From: Pseudomonas sp. P8_241 | Lineage (GTDB): Bacteria > Pseudomonadota > Gammaproteobacteria > Pseudomonadales > Pseudomonadaceae | Direction: 5' to 3' | DNA: 64,000 bases | NCBI RefSeq assembly: GCF_034008315.1 | Contig: NZ_CP125377.1 | Span: 496,001-560,000, forward strand | Shown: piece by piece, positions 44,410 to 55,734 of the stretch | Numbering within the stretch: the first letter of the stretch is position 1 | How the letters are laid out: each line of letters begins with the position of its first letter | Notes under the pieces: model-generated | What the model saw: only the letters and a program-made list of their open reading frames with translations | Told to the model about the DNA's origin: nothing | The model's database searches: none | Program-made: the position numbers and the translations under genes

Positions 44410-44543
44410 TGTGGCGAGGGAGCTTGCTCCCGTCCGGCGGCGAAGCCGTCGTAAACCCGGACAGTCAGGTGTATCTGACAAAACTCGGTTGAAGGGTTTT
44501 GGGGCTGCTACGCAGCCCAGCGGGAGCAAGCTCCCTCGCCACA
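44410..44543. repeat. Long REPIN, TGTGGCGAGGGAGCTTGCTCCC class
   Basis: Inverted arms TGTGGCGAGGGAGCTTGCTC and GAGCAAGCTCCCTCGCCACA enclose about 90 bases that hold two further small palindromes (GACGGCTTCGCCG type and GGGCTGCTACGCAGCCC). A different class from the other elements. Located between hutG and pip. Confidence 0.85.
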
Positions 44544-44666
44544 GGTTTGATTGCGAACTCTTGCCAGGCTGGGCATGCTCATTGACGTAAATCGGGTTTA
44601 TGATGCCCCACGGCAGAATAATAGAAGTCCCCCCAGGGATGACCTCGACCCCTTACGGAGCGCGCA

Positions 44667-45638
44667 ATGCAGACTTTGTACCCGCAGATCAAACCCTACG
44701 CCCGGCACGATCTGGCTGTCGATGCGACCCACACCCTGTATGTCGATGAAAGCGGTTCTCCGCAAGGTTTGCCGGTGGTGTTCATCCACGGTGGCCCCGG
44801 TGCCGGATGTGATGCCCAGAGTCGGTGCTTCTTTGATCCGAACCTGTACCGCATTGTCACCTTCGACCAGCGCGGTTGCGGTCGTTCCACTCCCCACGCC
44901 AGTCTGGAAAACAACACCACCTGGGATCTGGTTGCCGACCTTGAGCGGATTCGCCAGCATCTGGGCATCGAAAAATGGGTGCTGTTTGGCGGGTCCTGGG
45001 GTTCGACCCTGGCGCTGGCCTACGCGCAAACTCACCCGGAACGGGTGCACGGTCTGATCCTGCGCGGGATCTTTCTTTGCCGTACGCAGGAAATCGAATG
45101 GTTCTACCAGGCGGGCGCCAGTCGTCTGTTCCCCGACTACTGGCAGGACTACATCGCGCCGATCCCGCTGGACGAGCGTGACGACTTGCTCAAGGCTTTC
45201 CACAAGCGCCTGGTCGGCAACGATCAGATTGCCCAGATGCATGCGGCCAAGGCCTGGTCCACGTGGGAGGGGCGCACCGCAACCCTGCGTCCGAACCCGC
45301 TGGTGGTCGATCGTTTCTCCGAGCCGCAGCGTGCGTTGTCCATCGCACGCATCGAGTGTCATTACTTCAGTAACAACGCTTTCCTTGAACCGAACCAGTT
45401 GATTCGCGACATGGGCAAGATCGCCCATTTGCCGGGGGTGATCGTGCACGGTCGCTACGACGTGATCTGCCCGTTGGACAACGCCTGGGAGTTGCACCAG
45501 GCCTGGCCGAACAGTGAACTGCAGGTGATTCGTGATGCCGGTCACGCCGCTTCCGAGCCAGGCATCACTGACGCGCTGGTTCGGGCCGCCAATCAGATGG
45601 CGCGCCGCCTGCTCGACCTGGCGCCCGAAGAAGCATGA
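44667..45638 (+). CDS. pip: Prolyl aminopeptidase (proline iminopeptidase)
   Basis: Alpha/beta-hydrolase (family S33) that removes N-terminal proline from peptides in the cytosol. The 323-residue protein has the oxyanion-hole motif HGGPGAGC, the nucleophile elbow [17 protein letters not shown], the Asp in HGRYDVICP and the late catalytic His in [10 protein letters not shown]. The length is typical of the 320-residue Pip class. Its stop overlaps the dtd start by four bases. Confidence 0.95.
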   Translation: MQTLYPQIKPYARHDLAVDATHTLYVDESGSPQGLPVVFIHGGPGAGCDAQSRCFFDPNLYRIVTFDQRGCGRSTPHASLENNTTWDLVADLERIRQHLGIEKWVLFGGSWGSTLALAYAQTHPERVHGLILRGIFLCRTQEIEWFYQAGASRLFPDYWQDYIAPIPLDERDDLLKAFHKRLVGNDQIAQMHAAKAWSTWEGRTATLRPNPLVVDRFSEPQRALSIARIECHYFSNNAFLEPNQLIRDMGKIAHLPGVIVHGRYDVICPLDNAWELHQAWPNSELQVIRDAGHAASEPGITDALVRAANQMARRLLDLAPEEA

Positions 45639-46072
45639 AAGGCTTGTTGCAACGGGTGCGTGGAGCACGGGTCGAGGTAGCGGGCGAGGTGGTGGGTGCC
45701 GTCGATCAGGGTTTGTTGGTGCTGGTGGCCGTCGAGCCCGAAGACACTCGGGCCAGTGCCGACAAACTTCTAAATAAGCTGCTTAACTATCGGGTATTCA
45801 GCGATGCCGTGGGCAAGATGAACCTGTCCCTGGCGGATGTCGGCGGCGGGTTGCTGCTGGTCTCTCAGTTCACCCTCGCCGCCGACACCAGGAGCGGGCT
45901 GCGTCCGAGTTTCTCGACCGCGGCCCCTCCGGCCCAGGGAGAGGAACTTTTCAACTACCTATTAGACAAAGCGAAACAGGTGCATGGCACTGTGGCATCA
46001 GGTAGATTCGGCGCGGATATGCAGGTGCACCTGGTCAACGATGGCCCGGTTACCTTCCTGTTACAGACCTGA
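45635..46072 (+). CDS. dtd: D-aminoacyl-tRNA deacylase
   Basis: Proofreading enzyme that frees tRNAs mischarged with D-amino acids or glycine. The 145-residue dimeric protein shows the active-site motif [25 protein letters not shown] and the chirality-sensing Gly-cisPro motif near the C-terminus (NDGPVTFLL). The length matches E. coli Dtd. It is coupled to pip by a four-base overlap; pip-dtd linkage is common in pseudomonads. Confidence 0.96.
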   Translation: MKGLLQRVRGARVEVAGEVVGAVDQGLLVLVAVEPEDTRASADKLLNKLLNYRVFSDAVGKMNLSLADVGGGLLLVSQFTLAADTRSGLRPSFSTAAPPAQGEELFNYLLDKAKQVHGTVASGRFGADMQVHLVNDGPVTFLLQT

Positions 46073-46393
46073 AAGCCCTTGAAACATCTTTTTAAGCGCT
46101 TTTCGGCTGAAAACAGGCGTTTTCCCCGATAAATACTTTGTTACGCCTGATGCGTTGTAACGCGGCCTACTAGATAATCGCGCGCTACGGGGATCGGCGT
46201 TCGTTGGTCCATTTTGACTTAGGTAGAGACTTGTCCTGATCCGATTGGGGAATCATTTTGCCCCAGCGGAGTCGGAACAATGCTCGCCAACTTGGCAAGA
46301 GTGGTTTGTAAGGCCGGTTTTTTTACGCCGGGATCCGCACAAACCCTTCAACTGGCCGTTGGTTTTTTGATCTGTTTTCGGCGAGGGTTGCTC
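46073..46393. other. Non-coding region between dtd and opgG
   Basis: These 321 bases contain no gene I can support. I see an imperfect inverted repeat (GTTACGC / GCGTtgTAAC, about 46139-46161) and a -35-like TTGACT at 46214-46219 without a good -10. There is no REP element. It probably carries the opgGH promoter and a long leader. Confidence 0.4.
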
Positions 46394-48211
46394 GTGATTG
46401 TTAGTCCCTGTAATGCACCAAAATTGTCTGCCAAACGGTTACGTAGCGCACTGGTAGCGGGCTCTGCACTGCTCTGCCTGCTCAGCGCCGGCCAACTTTG
46501 GGCATTCAATCTGGATGATGTGTCGGTCAAGGCAAAAGAGCTGGCCGGGCAGAAGTACGAAGCGCCGCGCAGTAACCTGCCGAACGAATTTCGTGAAATG
46601 AAATTCGCGGACTATCAGAAAATCCGTTTTCTGACCGAAAAAGCCGAATGGGCTGATCAAAAGACGCCGTTCAAGCTGTCCTTTTATCACCAGGGCATGC
46701 ATTTCGATACGCCGGTGAAAATCAATGAAATCACCGCGAACACCGTCGAAGAAATCAAATACGACCCAAGTCGTTTCGACTTTGGCGACCTGAACTTTGA
46801 TCCTAAGGCCACCGAACAACTGGGCTATGCCGGTTTCCGTGTGCTGTACCCGATCAACAAGGCCGACAAGCAAGACGAAATCATGACCATGCTCGGCGCG
46901 AGCTACTTCCGCGTCGTGGGCAAGGGTCACGTCTACGGCTTGTCCGCCCGCGGCATGGCACTCGATACCGCCTTGCCGTCCGGAGAAGAGTTTCCGCGTT
47001 TTCGCGAATTCTGGATTCAACAGCCAAAACCGGGCGACAAGCACCTGGTGATCTTTGCACTGCTGGATTCGCCGCGTGCCACCGGCGCCTATCGCCTGAC
47101 CTTGCGTCCGGGCAGTGACACCATTGTCGACGTCAAGGCGCAGATGTATCTGCGTGACAAGGTCGGCAAACTGGGTATCGCACCGCTGACCAGCATGTAC
47201 CTGTTCGGCGCCAATCAGCCGTCGAAAGTGCTGAACTACCGTCGTGAACTGCACGACTCCAGCGGTCTGGCAATCCATGCCGGTAACGGCGAGTGGATCT
47301 GGCGTCCGCTGAACAATCCCAAACACCTGGCTGTCAGCAACTTCTCGGTCGAGAACCCGCGTGGTTTCGGTCTGCTGCAACGCGGCCGCGACTTCAGCCA
47401 CTATGAAGACCTCGACGACCGTTACGACAAGCGCCCGAGCGCCTGGATCGAGCCCAAGGGTGATTGGGGCAAGGGCACCGTCGATCTGGTCGAAATTCCG
47501 ACCGCCGACGAAACCAACGACAATATCGTAGCCTTCTGGAACCCGGAAAAATTGCCGGAACCTGGTCAGCCGCTCGATGTCGCTTATCGTATGCACTGGA
47601 CCATGGACGAGGCTTCGATCCACGCCCCGGACAGCGCCTGGGTCAAGCAGACCCTGCGTTCTACCGGTGACGTCAAACAGTCCAACCTGATTCGTCAGCC
47701 GGACGGCAGCGTTGCTTACCTGGTGGATTTCGAAGGTCCGTCCCTGGCTGCTTTGCCAGCCGATGCGGAGGTTCGCAGTCAGGTCAGCGTTGGTGATAAC
47801 GCCGAACTGGTCGAGAACAGTGTGCGTTACAACCCTGAAACCAAGGGCTGGCGCTTGACGCTGCGTATGAAGATCAAGGATCCGGGCAAGGCTACTGAAA
47901 TGCGTGCCGCGCTGGTGCAGAACATCGTGCCTGCGGACCTGGCCAAGACTTCGATTCCAGCGTCCAACTCCTCCGTTGCCAAGGCTGACAAAGTCGCCGC
48001 CAAGCAGCAGGAAAAAGCCGACAAGGAAGCCAAGGCCGCCGAGGCCAAGCAGGCCGACGTCAAGCCGGTTGCAGATGCCAAGGACAAGGCCAACAACAAA
48101 GACGCCCAGCAGCCTGCCGCTGCCGGCGCGGCCCCAGTCACACCGGAATCGGCACCGACTGAAGAAGTCCTGACCGAAACCTGGAGCTATCAGTTGCCTG
48201 CCGATGAGTAA
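46394..48211 (+). CDS. opgG: Glucan biosynthesis protein G
   Basis: Periplasmic protein needed for synthesis and branching of osmoregulated periplasmic glucans. The 605-residue protein starts at GTG with GAGGG upstream. Its signal peptide ends about residue 37 ([12 protein letters not shown]). The MdoG domain covers about 38-515, seen in [52 protein letters not shown] and [13 protein letters not shown]-terminal tail of about 85 residues rich in Lys, Ala, Glu and Asp ([20 protein letters not shown]) extends beyond the usual MdoG end and is probably disordered or coiled coil. Its stop overlaps the opgH start by eight bases. Confidence 0.95.
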   Translation: MIVSPCNAPKLSAKRLRSALVAGSALLCLLSAGQLWAFNLDDVSVKAKELAGQKYEAPRSNLPNEFREMKFADYQKIRFLTEKAEWADQKTPFKLSFYHQGMHFDTPVKINEITANTVEEIKYDPSRFDFGDLNFDPKATEQLGYAGFRVLYPINKADKQDEIMTMLGASYFRVVGKGHVYGLSARGMALDTALPSGEEFPRFREFWIQQPKPGDKHLVIFALLDSPRATGAYRLTLRPGSDTIVDVKAQMYLRDKVGKLGIAPLTSMYLFGANQPSKVLNYRRELHDSSGLAIHAGNGEWIWRPLNNPKHLAVSNFSVENPRGFGLLQRGRDFSHYEDLDDRYDKRPSAWIEPKGDWGKGTVDLVEIPTADETNDNIVAFWNPEKLPEPGQPLDVAYRMHWTMDEASIHAPDSAWVKQTLRSTGDVKQSNLIRQPDGSVAYLVDFEGPSLAALPADAEVRSQVSVGDNAELVENSVRYNPETKGWRLTLRMKIKDPGKATEMRAALVQNIVPADLAKTSIPASNSSVAKADKVAAKQQEKADKEAKAAEAKQADVKPVADAKDKANNKDAQQPAAAGAAPVTPESAPTEEVLTETWSYQLPADE

Positions 48212-50774
48212 TTCCCAAGTACAGCCAGAAACTCTTGCCGAGTATCTGGCGCATCTGCCGATGAGCGACCAGCAACGTGCGGAACTCGCCGGTTGCCAGT
48301 CCTTCAGCGAACTGCATGAACGCCTGTCGTCATCGACGTTCGACGCCCCGACCGAGGCCGCTCAGGCTTCGGTGGGCAAGCGCCTGACGCTGAGCACTGC
48401 CGAAGAATTGCAGGACGCGGAAATGCTGGCGCTCGACGCCAGCGGTCGGATCTGCCTCAAGGCGACCCCGCCGATTCGCCGCACCAAGGTCGTGCCGGAG
48501 CCGTGGCGCACCAACATCCTGGTGCGAGGCTGGCGCCGGATGACCGGTCGTACCAACCCGCCGAAGCCGCCCAAGGACGAACGTGTCCTGCCGGCCGCAC
48601 GCTGGCGCACCGTAGGTTCGATCCGTCGCTACATTCTGTTGGTGCTGATGCTCGGCCAGACCATCGTCGCCGGTTGGTACATGAAAGGCATCATGCCTTA
48701 CCAGGGCTGGTCGTTCGTCGACCTCAACGAAGTGCTGCATCAACCGCTGCTGCAAACCGCCACGCAAGTGCTGCCGTATGCCTTGCAGACCAGCATCCTG
48801 ATTCTGTTCGGGATTTTGTTCTGCTGGGTCTCGGCCGGTTTCTGGACCGCGCTGATGGGGTTCCTTGAGTTGCTCACCGGTCACGATAAGTACCGTATCT
48901 CCGGTAAAAGTGCCGGTAACGAGCCGATTGCGAAAGATGCGCGCACCGCACTCGTAATGCCGATCTGTAACGAAGACGTGCCGCGGGTATTCGCCGGCCT
49001 GCGGGCGACCTTCGAGTCGGTTGCGGCCACGGGTGACCTGGACCGTTTCGATTTCTTCGTCCTCAGCGACAGTAACGACGCCGATATCTGTGTCGCCGAG
49101 CAACAGGCCTGGCTGGATGTTTGCCGCGAAGCCGGGGGCTTCGGCAAGATCTTCTATCGCCGCCGTCGTCGTCGCGTAAAACGTAAAAGCGGCAACCTCG
49201 ACGACTTCTGCCGTCGCTGGGGCGGTGACTACAAGTACATGGTCGTACTCGACGCCGACTCGGTGATGAGCGGTGAGTGCCTGACCAGTCTGGTGCGTTT
49301 GATGGAAGCCACGCCGGACGCCGGGATCATCCAGACCGCGCCGCGTGCGTCGGGCATGGACACCCTGTATGCGCGCATGCAGCAGTTTGCGACCCGTGTG
49401 TACGGTCCGCTGTTCACCGCCGGTCTGCACTTCTGGCAGCTGGGCGAGTCGCATTACTGGGGCCATAACGCGATCATCCGCATGAAGCCGTTTATCGAGC
49501 ACTGCGCCCTGGCGCCGTTGCCGGGCAAGGGTGCGTTTGCCGGTGCGATCTTGTCCCACGACTTCGTTGAAGCCGCGCTGATGCGTCGTGCCGGTTGGGG
49601 CGTATGGATTGCCTACGATTTGCCGGGCAGCTACGAAGAGCTGCCGCCGAACCTGCTGGACGAACTCAAGCGTGACCGTCGCTGGTGCCACGGCAACCTG
49701 ATGAACTTCCGCCTGTTCCTGGTCAAGGGCATGCACCCGGTGCACCGTGCAGTGTTCCTGACCGGCGTGATGTCTTATCTGTCGGCGCCGTTGTGGTTCT
49801 TCTTCCTGGTATTGTCGACGGCGCTGCTGGCGGTCAATACGTTGATGGAGCCGCAATACTTCCTTGAGCCGCGTCAGCTCTATCCGCTGTGGCCACAATG
49901 GCATCCGGACAAAGCGATCGCGCTGTTCTCGACCACTGTCGTGCTGCTGTTCCTGCCGAAGCTGTTGAGCATCATCCTGATTTGGGCCAAGGGTGCGAAA
50001 GAGTTCGGCGGCAAGTTCAAGGTGACCCTGTCGATGCTGCTGGAGATGCTGTTCTCCATGCTGCTGGCGCCGGTGCGGATGATTTTCCACACCCGTTTCG
50101 TCCTCGCCGCGTTCCTGGGCTGGGCCGCGACCTGGAACTCGCCGCAACGTGACGACGACTCCACGCCGTGGAGCGAAGCGGTCAAACGCCACGGTCCGCA
50201 AACCTTGCTGGGCTTCTTCTGGGCCTTGCTGGTGATCTGGCTGAACCCGAGCTTTCTCTGGTGGCTGGTACCGATCGTCGGTTCGTTGATGCTGTCGATC
50301 CCGGTGTCGGTGATCTCCAGTCGAGTTGGCCTGGGCCTCAAGTCCCGTGACGAAAGCCTGTTCCTGATCCCTGAGGAATACAATCCGCCACAGGCGTTGC
50401 TGGCGACTGACCAGTACACCCACGAAAACCGTTGGCATGCGCTGAACGACGGCTTCGTCCGGGCAGTGGTCGATCCACAGCAGAACGCCCTGGCGTGCTC
50501 GCTGGCGACTTCTCGTCACGGTCAGGCCGAGCCGATCGAGTGGCTGCGGATCGAGCGGGTTCGTCACGCCATGAAAGTCGGCCCTGAAGGGTTGACCAAC
50601 AATGAGCGTGTGCAACTGCTCAGCGACCCGGTGGCTCTGGCGCGCCTGCATGAGCAGGTCTGGAGCGAAGGTCACCCTGAGTGGCTCGGTGCGTGGCGCA
50701 AATCGGTCAAGGCCGATCCCCATGCGCCGCTGCTGCCGCTCAAGCCCTTGAGCGTGCAGGCACAACCGGCCTGA
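48204..50774 (+). CDS. opgH: Glucans biosynthesis glucosyltransferase H
   Basis: Inner-membrane family 2 glycosyltransferase that polymerises UDP-glucose into the beta-1,2 backbone of periplasmic glucans and exports it. The 856-residue protein has a cytoplasmic N-terminus of about 140 residues, two membrane helices, a cytoplasmic GT2 domain and a C-terminal block of about five to six helices. The GT2 domain has [27 protein letters not shown] and the RW motif [14 protein letters not shown]. Its ATG lies in the last codons of opgG, so the two are coupled. A strong terminator begins two bases after the stop. Confidence 0.96.
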   Translation: MSNSQVQPETLAEYLAHLPMSDQQRAELAGCQSFSELHERLSSSTFDAPTEAAQASVGKRLTLSTAEELQDAEMLALDASGRICLKATPPIRRTKVVPEPWRTNILVRGWRRMTGRTNPPKPPKDERVLPAARWRTVGSIRRYILLVLMLGQTIVAGWYMKGIMPYQGWSFVDLNEVLHQPLLQTATQVLPYALQTSILILFGILFCWVSAGFWTALMGFLELLTGHDKYRISGKSAGNEPIAKDARTALVMPICNEDVPRVFAGLRATFESVAATGDLDRFDFFVLSDSNDADICVAEQQAWLDVCREAGGFGKIFYRRRRRRVKRKSGNLDDFCRRWGGDYKYMVVLDADSVMSGECLTSLVRLMEATPDAGIIQTAPRASGMDTLYARMQQFATRVYGPLFTAGLHFWQLGESHYWGHNAIIRMKPFIEHCALAPLPGKGAFAGAILSHDFVEAALMRRAGWGVWIAYDLPGSYEELPPNLLDELKRDRRWCHGNLMNFRLFLVKGMHPVHRAVFLTGVMSYLSAPLWFFFLVLSTALLAVNTLMEPQYFLEPRQLYPLWPQWHPDKAIALFSTTVVLLFLPKLLSIILIWAKGAKEFGGKFKVTLSMLLEMLFSMLLAPVRMIFHTRFVLAAFLGWAATWNSPQRDDDSTPWSEAVKRHGPQTLLGFFWALLVIWLNPSFLWWLVPIVGSLMLSIPVSVISSRVGLGLKSRDESLFLIPEEYNPPQALLATDQYTHENRWHALNDGFVRAVVDPQQNALACSLATSRHGQAEPIEWLRIERVRHAMKVGPEGLTNNERVQLLSDPVALARLHEQVWSEGHPEWLGAWRKSVKADPHAPLLPLKPLSVQAQPA

Positions 50775-50776
50775 TG

Positions 50777-50808
50777 AAAAAACCCCGCTATCCAGCGGGG
50801 TTTTTTTT
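50777..50808 (+). terminator. Intrinsic terminator after opgH
   Basis: The stem AACCCCGCT/AGCGGGGTT with loop ATCC is followed by TTTTTTTT and preceded by an A-run. Confidence 0.93.
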
Positions 50809-50966
50809 GCCTGATCGTCCCCAAACCCTTGTGCAAACAGACGAGTGCGTTAGGATCCGTCCCCGAATTGGTGTGCCCGGATAATTTTTGTCCGTAGGGG
50901 TGCGTTTCCTTCAGGGGAGCTGCCTTTTTGCGCGCCTCACAACGCAATGTTTTTGGGGACTTTAAG

Positions 50967-51764
50967 ATGAAGAAGTATCTGTCGATGCTGCTGGTCGGCG
51001 TCACGGCATTGGTCGCAGTCAGCACGGCGCAAGCGGGTGCCATCGATGACGCGGTCAAGCGCGGCACATTGAAAGTCGGCATGGATCCGACCTACATGCC
51101 CTTCGAAATGACCAACAAGCGCGGCGAGATCATCGGTTTCGAAGTCGACCTTCTCAAAGCCATGGCCAAGGCCATGGGCGTCAAGCTGGAGCTGGTGTCT
51201 ACCGGCTACGACGGCATCATCCCGGCCTTGCTGACCGACAAATTCGACATGATCGGTAGCGGCATGACCCTGACTCAGGAACGCAACCTGCGCCTGAACT
51301 TCAGCGAACCGTTCATCGTGGTCGGCCAGACCCTGCTGATCCGCAAAGAGCTGGAGGGCACCATCAAGTCCTACAAAGATCTGAACACTGCCGACTACCG
51401 CATCACTTCCAAGCTGGGTACCACCGGCGAGATGGTCGCCAGGAAGCTGATCTCAAAAGCCAAGTACCACGGCTATGACAACGAGCAGGAAGCCGTGCTC
51501 GACGTGGTCAACGGCAAGGCCGATGCCTTCATCTACGACGCACCGTACAACGTCGTTGCGGTGAACAAGGTCGGCGCCGGCAAGCTGGTGTTCCTCGACA
51601 AGCCGTTCACCTACGAACCACTGGCTTTCGGCCTGAAGAAGGGTGACTACGACAGCATCAACTTCATCAACAACTTCCTGCACCAGATCCACGAAGACGG
51701 CACCTACGATCGCATCCATGACAAGTGGTTCAAGAGCACCGAGTGGCTCAAGGACATGGAATAA
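50967..51764 (+). CDS. Amino-acid ABC transporter substrate-binding protein
   Basis: Periplasmic family 3 solute-binding protein of 265 residues. It has a signal peptide (about 1-23, MKKYLSMLLVGVTALVAVSTAQA). The polar amino-acid-binding signature GFEVDLLKAMAKAMGVKLELV is followed by IPALLTDKFDMIGSGMTLTQERNLRLNFSEPF. The exact ligand cannot be read from sequence; polar or acidic amino acids, glutamine and cystine are all possible. The start was chosen at the ATG heading the signal peptide, with TTGGGGAC upstream. The permease and ATPase follow after a REPIN, an arrangement that usually gives excess binding protein. Confidence 0.92.
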   Translation: MKKYLSMLLVGVTALVAVSTAQAGAIDDAVKRGTLKVGMDPTYMPFEMTNKRGEIIGFEVDLLKAMAKAMGVKLELVSTGYDGIIPALLTDKFDMIGSGMTLTQERNLRLNFSEPFIVVGQTLLIRKELEGTIKSYKDLNTADYRITSKLGTTGEMVARKLISKAKYHGYDNEQEAVLDVVNGKADAFIYDAPYNVVAVNKVGAGKLVFLDKPFTYEPLAFGLKKGDYDSINFINNFLHQIHEDGTYDRIHDKWFKSTEWLKDME

Positions 51765-51792
51765 GGCCGGTCAGAAAGACCGAGTCGCTCCC

Positions 51793-51858
51793 ATCGCCAG
51801 CAGGCGGGCTCCCACAATGAAATGCATTCCCCTGTGGGAGCCAGCCTGCTGGCGATGA
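51793..51858. repeat. REPIN, CCTGCTGGCGAT class
   Basis: Inverted arms ATCGCCAGCAGGCGGGCTCC and GGAGCCAGCCTGCTGGCGAT between the binding-protein and permease genes. Confidence 0.9.
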
Positions 51859-51892
51859 TGGCCTTCAAGGCAACACAAACCCGGAACTTGCA

Positions 51893-52852
51893 ATGACACT
51901 GAAAAAAGCCCAATGGCCCTGGCACGTGCTGACCGTGCTGGTGCTGATCGGCCTGGCCGGCGCGTTGTATTACGCCACCTCGCTGATGTCCTACGAATGG
52001 CGCTGGAACCGCGTGCCGCAATATTTCGCCTATCACGCCGAAGAGTCCCAGCGCGCTGCCGACATTTCCACTGTCAGCGAACTGGTGCGCAAGGGCGACA
52101 AGGCTGAGGTCACCCTGCGCAATGACGCGGGTGAAGAACAACACCTGATTGTTGACGACAACAGCCTGCAAGTCGCTCAGGGCGATGACGTGGCTGAAGG
52201 TGACGTGATTGGCGTGACCCGGCACTGGGCCGCCGGACCGCTGTTGTGGGGGCTGTGGACGACGCTTTGGTTGTCTGTCGTGTCGGGCGTTCTGGGTCTG
52301 CTGATTGGCTTGGCGACCGGCCTTTGCCGTCTGTCGAACAACCCGACCCTGCGCGACCTCTCGACGATTTACGTCGAACTGGTGCGCGGTACGCCGCTGC
52401 TGGTGCAGATTTTCATTTTCTACTTCTTCATCGGCACGGTGATGAACCTGTCCCGGGAATTCGCCGGGATCGCCGCGTTGTCGCTGTTTACCGGTGCCTA
52501 CGTGGCGGAAATCATCCGTTCCGGCGTGCAGTCGATTGCTCGTGGCCAAAATGAAGCCGCGCGTTCGCTGGGCTTGAGCGCCGGGCAGTCGATGCGCCAC
52601 GTGGTGTTGCCGCAAGCCTTCAAGCGCGTATTGCCACCGCTGGCCGGGCAGTTCATCAGCCTGGTCAAGGACACGTCTCTGGTGTCGGTGATCGCGATTA
52701 CCGAACTGCTGAAAAGCGGCCGTGAAGTCATCACCACTTCGTTTTCACCGTTCGAAATCCTGTTCTGCGTCGCCGGCCTGTACCTGTTGATCAACCTGCC
52801 GCTGTCGAAAATCGCCAGCCGTCTTGAGCGGAGGCTCGCGCAAAGTGATTGA
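51893..52852 (+). CDS. Amino-acid ABC transporter permease with inserted soluble segment
   Basis: Inner-membrane permease of 319 residues from the HisM/GlnP family. The C-terminal about 210 residues are a standard permease core ([37 protein letters not shown], coupling loop [29 protein letters not shown]). Between a first hydrophobic helix (about 11-30) and this core lies a hydrophilic, beta-rich segment of about 85 residues ([21 protein letters not shown]). Most relatives are only 220-250 residues and lack it. It would sit in the periplasm if the first helix inserts normally. The last eight bases overlap the ATPase start. Confidence 0.9.
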   Translation: MTLKKAQWPWHVLTVLVLIGLAGALYYATSLMSYEWRWNRVPQYFAYHAEESQRAADISTVSELVRKGDKAEVTLRNDAGEEQHLIVDDNSLQVAQGDDVAEGDVIGVTRHWAAGPLLWGLWTTLWLSVVSGVLGLLIGLATGLCRLSNNPTLRDLSTIYVELVRGTPLLVQIFIFYFFIGTVMNLSREFAGIAALSLFTGAYVAEIIRSGVQSIARGQNEAARSLGLSAGQSMRHVVLPQAFKRVLPPLAGQFISLVKDTSLVSVIAITELLKSGREVITTSFSPFEILFCVAGLYLLINLPLSKIASRLERRLAQSD

Positions 52853-53579
52853 AGTCCGTGATCTGGTAAAAGTGTATGACACCCGCGGGCTGGTGGTGCG
52901 TGCGGTGGATAACGTCAGCACCAACGTCGCCAAAGGCGAAGTGCTGGTGGTGATCGGCCCCTCCGGCTCCGGCAAATCGACCTTCCTGCGTTGCCTCAAT
53001 GGACTGGAGGAGTTCGACTCGGGTTCGGTAAGCATCGACGGCCTGCAACTGGCCGACCCGAAAACCGACGTCAACGCCTATCGCCGCGAAGTCGGCATGG
53101 TGTTCCAGCATTTCAACCTGTTCCCGCATATGACCGTGCTGGAAAACCTCTGCCTGGCCCAGAAAGTCGTGCGCAAGCGCGGCAAGAAAGAGCGCGAGGC
53201 CAAAGCCATGGCATTGCTGGAAAAGGTCGGGATTGCACAGAAGGCCAACGAATTCCCATCACGCCTGTCCGGCGGACAGCAGCAGCGCGTGGCGATTGCC
53301 CGGGCGCTGGCGATGGAGCCCAAGGTCATGCTGTTCGATGAGCCGACCTCGGCGCTCGATCCGGAAATGGTCGGCGAAGTGCTGGACGTCATGAAGAACC
53401 TGGCTGTGGAAGGCATGACCATGGTGTGTGTCACACACGAAATGGGCTTCGCCCGGGAAGTGGCGGACCGGGTGTTGTTCTTCGATCACGGGAAGTTGCT
53501 GGAAGATGCGTCGCCAGCGCAGTTCTTCGATTCGCCGAAGGATCCGCGGGCGCAGGCGTTTTTGCGGCAGGTTCTCTAA
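52845..53579 (+). CDS. Amino-acid ABC transporter ATP-binding protein
   Basis: Cytosolic ATPase of 244 residues in the polar amino-acid uptake family. It has the Walker A sequence GPSGSGKST, the Q-loop [18 protein letters not shown], the signature [16 protein letters not shown], the Walker B sequence [20 protein letters not shown] and the His switch [15 protein letters not shown]. The start is taken as the GTG inside the end of the permease gene ([14 protein letters not shown] follows), with GGAGG upstream. A TTG seven codons earlier is possible but less likely. Confidence 0.94.
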   Translation: MIEVRDLVKVYDTRGLVVRAVDNVSTNVAKGEVLVVIGPSGSGKSTFLRCLNGLEEFDSGSVSIDGLQLADPKTDVNAYRREVGMVFQHFNLFPHMTVLENLCLAQKVVRKRGKKEREAKAMALLEKVGIAQKANEFPSRLSGGQQQRVAIARALAMEPKVMLFDEPTSALDPEMVGEVLDVMKNLAVEGMTMVCVTHEMGFAREVADRVLFFDHGKLLEDASPAQFFDSPKDPRAQAFLRQVL

Positions 53580-53602
53580 AGGCCGCGGCCTTGGGGTCGC
53601 TA

Positions 53603-53679
53603 ATCGCCAGCAGGCTGGCTCCCACAGAGAGTTTGTAGTGTTGATGCCAAACCCTGTGGGAGCCTGCCTGCTGGCGATT
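53603..53679. repeat. REPIN, CCTGCTGGCGAT class
   Basis: Inverted arms ATCGCCAGCAGGCTGGCTCC and GGAGCCTGCCTGCTGGCGAT in the convergent gap between the ATPase gene and the chemoreceptor. Confidence 0.9.
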
Positions 53680-53721
53680 GCATCACTTCGGTCCATAGCG
53701 AACCGAGGCAGATGAATCACC

Positions 53722-55638
53722 TCAAACCTTGAATCTGCCCACCAGCATCTGCAAATGCGTCCCCAGCCGCGCCAGCTCAACGCTGGACGCCGCGGTCTCT
53801 TCACTGGCCGCCGAGGTCTGATCCGACACATCCCGTACATTCAGCACGCTACGGTTGATCTCTTCCGCCACTGCACTTTGCTGTTCAGCGGCAGCGGCGA
53901 TCTGCTGGTTCATCGCCTGAATTGCGGAGACAGTGCGGGTGATGCTCTCGAGCGAACCCCCCGCACGACGGGTCAGTTCGACGCTGCTGTCGGTCAGGTT
54001 GCGGCTGTTGTCCATGATGCTCGCAACTTGCTGCGTGCCGTTTTGCAGGCCGACGATCAGCTCTTCGATTTCCTCGGTGGATTTCTGGGTACGCTGGGCC
54101 AGGCTGCGGACCTCGTCAGCCACCACGGCAAAACCGCGACCCGCTTCGCCGGCCCGTGCGGCTTCAATCGCCGCGTTCAGCGCCAGCAGGTTGGTTTGCT
54201 GGGCCACGGACTTGATGACGTCCAGGACACTGCCGATCTTGTCGCTTTCGCGTTTGAGCTCGCCCATCGCTTCGGTGGAGTGGCCGACTTCCAGGGCCAG
54301 GCGCTCGATTTGGGCGATGGCTTCGCCAACCACTTTGTCGCCCTCACGCGCTTGCTGGTCTGCGGCGACGGCGGCCTCGGAGGCTTCCTCGGCGTTGCGC
54401 GCGACTTCCTGCACGGTGGCGGCCATTTCGTTCATGGCGGTCGCGACCTGATCGGTTTCTATTTTCTGATTGTTGACCCCGGCACTGGTCTGCTCGGTGA
54501 CGGCGGACAGCTCTTCGGCGGCGCTAGCGATTTGAGTCACGCCATCGCTGATGCCGCCAATCAGTTCACGCAAGCCCTGGGTCATGCTCTGCATGGCACG
54601 CTGCAGCTGGCCGAGTTCATCGCGACGCTTGGAGACGAGGTTGTGGGTCAGGTCACCGCTGGCCACGCGCTGGGCCACGGCCAGGGTCTGGTTCAGCGGA
54701 ATGATGATCTGGCGGGTGATCGCCCAGGCGGCCAGCAGGCCGAAAGCGATGGCCAGCACGGTGGCGAGGGCCAGCATGTCCTTGGCGTGTGCAGCATCGG
54801 TGTCGCGCACTACGGTTTGCGAGGCAGTGAGTTTTTCGCTCACATCCAGCAGGATGTTGCCCTGGGCAGCCATGGTCACCAAGGCCTTGGCGCTGGCCGA
54901 TTGGGCATCGCGGAACTGGCTGACAGCGGCGCGATAGGCCTTGAGCGAGTCGGTTGCCTGTTGCAGGTTGGCGAGATGCTCCTCAGGCAGTTTGGCCGGC
55001 AGGCTCTCGAGATTTTTCAGGGCATCATCGATAGCGTTCAACGCGGGTTGTTCGGCTTCGCTCTTGCCGCTGTAGGTGTAGCCGCGAACCTGGAAACGAG
55101 CCTGCTGGATCAGCTTGGTCAGATCGATCACGCTGTTGAAGGCGCTCACGCTGTCGCCTTGCAGCATGGATTTTTCCACGTCGGCCACGCGGGCTATGGC
55201 GTTGTCGGCGGTGACGCCGAGTTTGCCACGAGCCTCTTCGCGGTGGGCGCCGGCCTGGGTCATATCGCTGAACGCGCGACGGTACTCGGCGACGGCCGCC
55301 AATTGCTGATCGACCTTGGCGGCGTCAGCGGGTTGCTCAATCAGGGTGCGAGCGGTCTGCAGGCTGGTTTCGAGCTTGCTGAGCAAGTCGTTGACGACGC
55401 CCGGGCCTTGTTCGCCGCGGCGCATTTCGTAGTCCAGGCGCGCGATGCGCAGGTCTTTGGTCAGCCCGTTGATCTCGGAAATGAAACCCAGTTTATCGCC
55501 GCGACTGGTCACGCCGGTCAGGCCGGTCCAGCCAGTGAAGGTAATCAACAGGGTCAGTAACAGCACCAGACCAAAGCCGATCCCCAGTTTGCGTTTGACG
55601 CTGACGTTTCCCAGATTCTCGGCTAACCATTGATACAT
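53722..55638 (-). CDS. Methyl-accepting chemotaxis protein with helical bimodular (HBM) sensor domain
   Basis: Inner-membrane chemoreceptor of 638 residues. After a membrane helix (about 18-38, [18 protein letters not shown]) comes an all-helical periplasmic region of about 245 residues, the size and character of the HBM domain of McpS-type receptors for TCA-cycle acids. It contains [19 protein letters not shown] and [24 protein letters not shown] second helix (about 285-305), HAMP and the signalling domain with [31 protein letters not shown] follow. The ligand is inferred only from domain type. A sigma-28 promoter lies upstream, tying it to the motility regulon. Confidence 0.93.
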   Translation of the reverse strand: MYQWLAENLGNVSVKRKLGIGFGLVLLLTLLITFTGWTGLTGVTSRGDKLGFISEINGLTKDLRIARLDYEMRRGEQGPGVVNDLLSKLETSLQTARTLIEQPADAAKVDQQLAAVAEYRRAFSDMTQAGAHREEARGKLGVTADNAIARVADVEKSMLQGDSVSAFNSVIDLTKLIQQARFQVRGYTYSGKSEAEQPALNAIDDALKNLESLPAKLPEEHLANLQQATDSLKAYRAAVSQFRDAQSASAKALVTMAAQGNILLDVSEKLTASQTVVRDTDAAHAKDMLALATVLAIAFGLLAAWAITRQIIIPLNQTLAVAQRVASGDLTHNLVSKRRDELGQLQRAMQSMTQGLRELIGGISDGVTQIASAAEELSAVTEQTSAGVNNQKIETDQVATAMNEMAATVQEVARNAEEASEAAVAADQQAREGDKVVGEAIAQIERLALEVGHSTEAMGELKRESDKIGSVLDVIKSVAQQTNLLALNAAIEAARAGEAGRGFAVVADEVRSLAQRTQKSTEEIEELIVGLQNGTQQVASIMDNSRNLTDSSVELTRRAGGSLESITRTVSAIQAMNQQIAAAAEQQSAVAEEINRSVLNVRDVSDQTSAASEETAASSVELARLGTHLQMLVGRFKV

Positions 55639-55679
55639 GCTGAAACTCCCCCGGACCTTAATTTGGTATCACGGGGGGT

Positions 55680-55707
55680 ATATCGGCCGTTGTCGGCCAA
55701 TCTATAG
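55680..55707 (-). promoter_or_regulatory. Sigma-28 (FliA) promoter of the HBM chemoreceptor
   Basis: The minus strand reads CTATA-N15-GCCGATAT, against the consensus CTAAA-N15-GCCGATAA. It lies about 42 bases before the ATG. Confidence 0.68.
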
Positions 55708-55734
55708 GGGTCGTCGGATAGACGGGAAGGCGAG

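Noticed and set aside
44410..44543. Small RNA gene or riboswitch between hutG and pip
   Set aside because: The nested palindromes match a recurrent REPIN class rather than a known riboswitch, and no promoter-like sequence is evident.
50813..50966. Sigma-54 promoter ahead of the amino-acid binding-protein gene
   Set aside because: GG and GC dinucleotides occur there but not at the 12-base spacing with a matching consensus. A weak sigma-70 pattern is no better than background.
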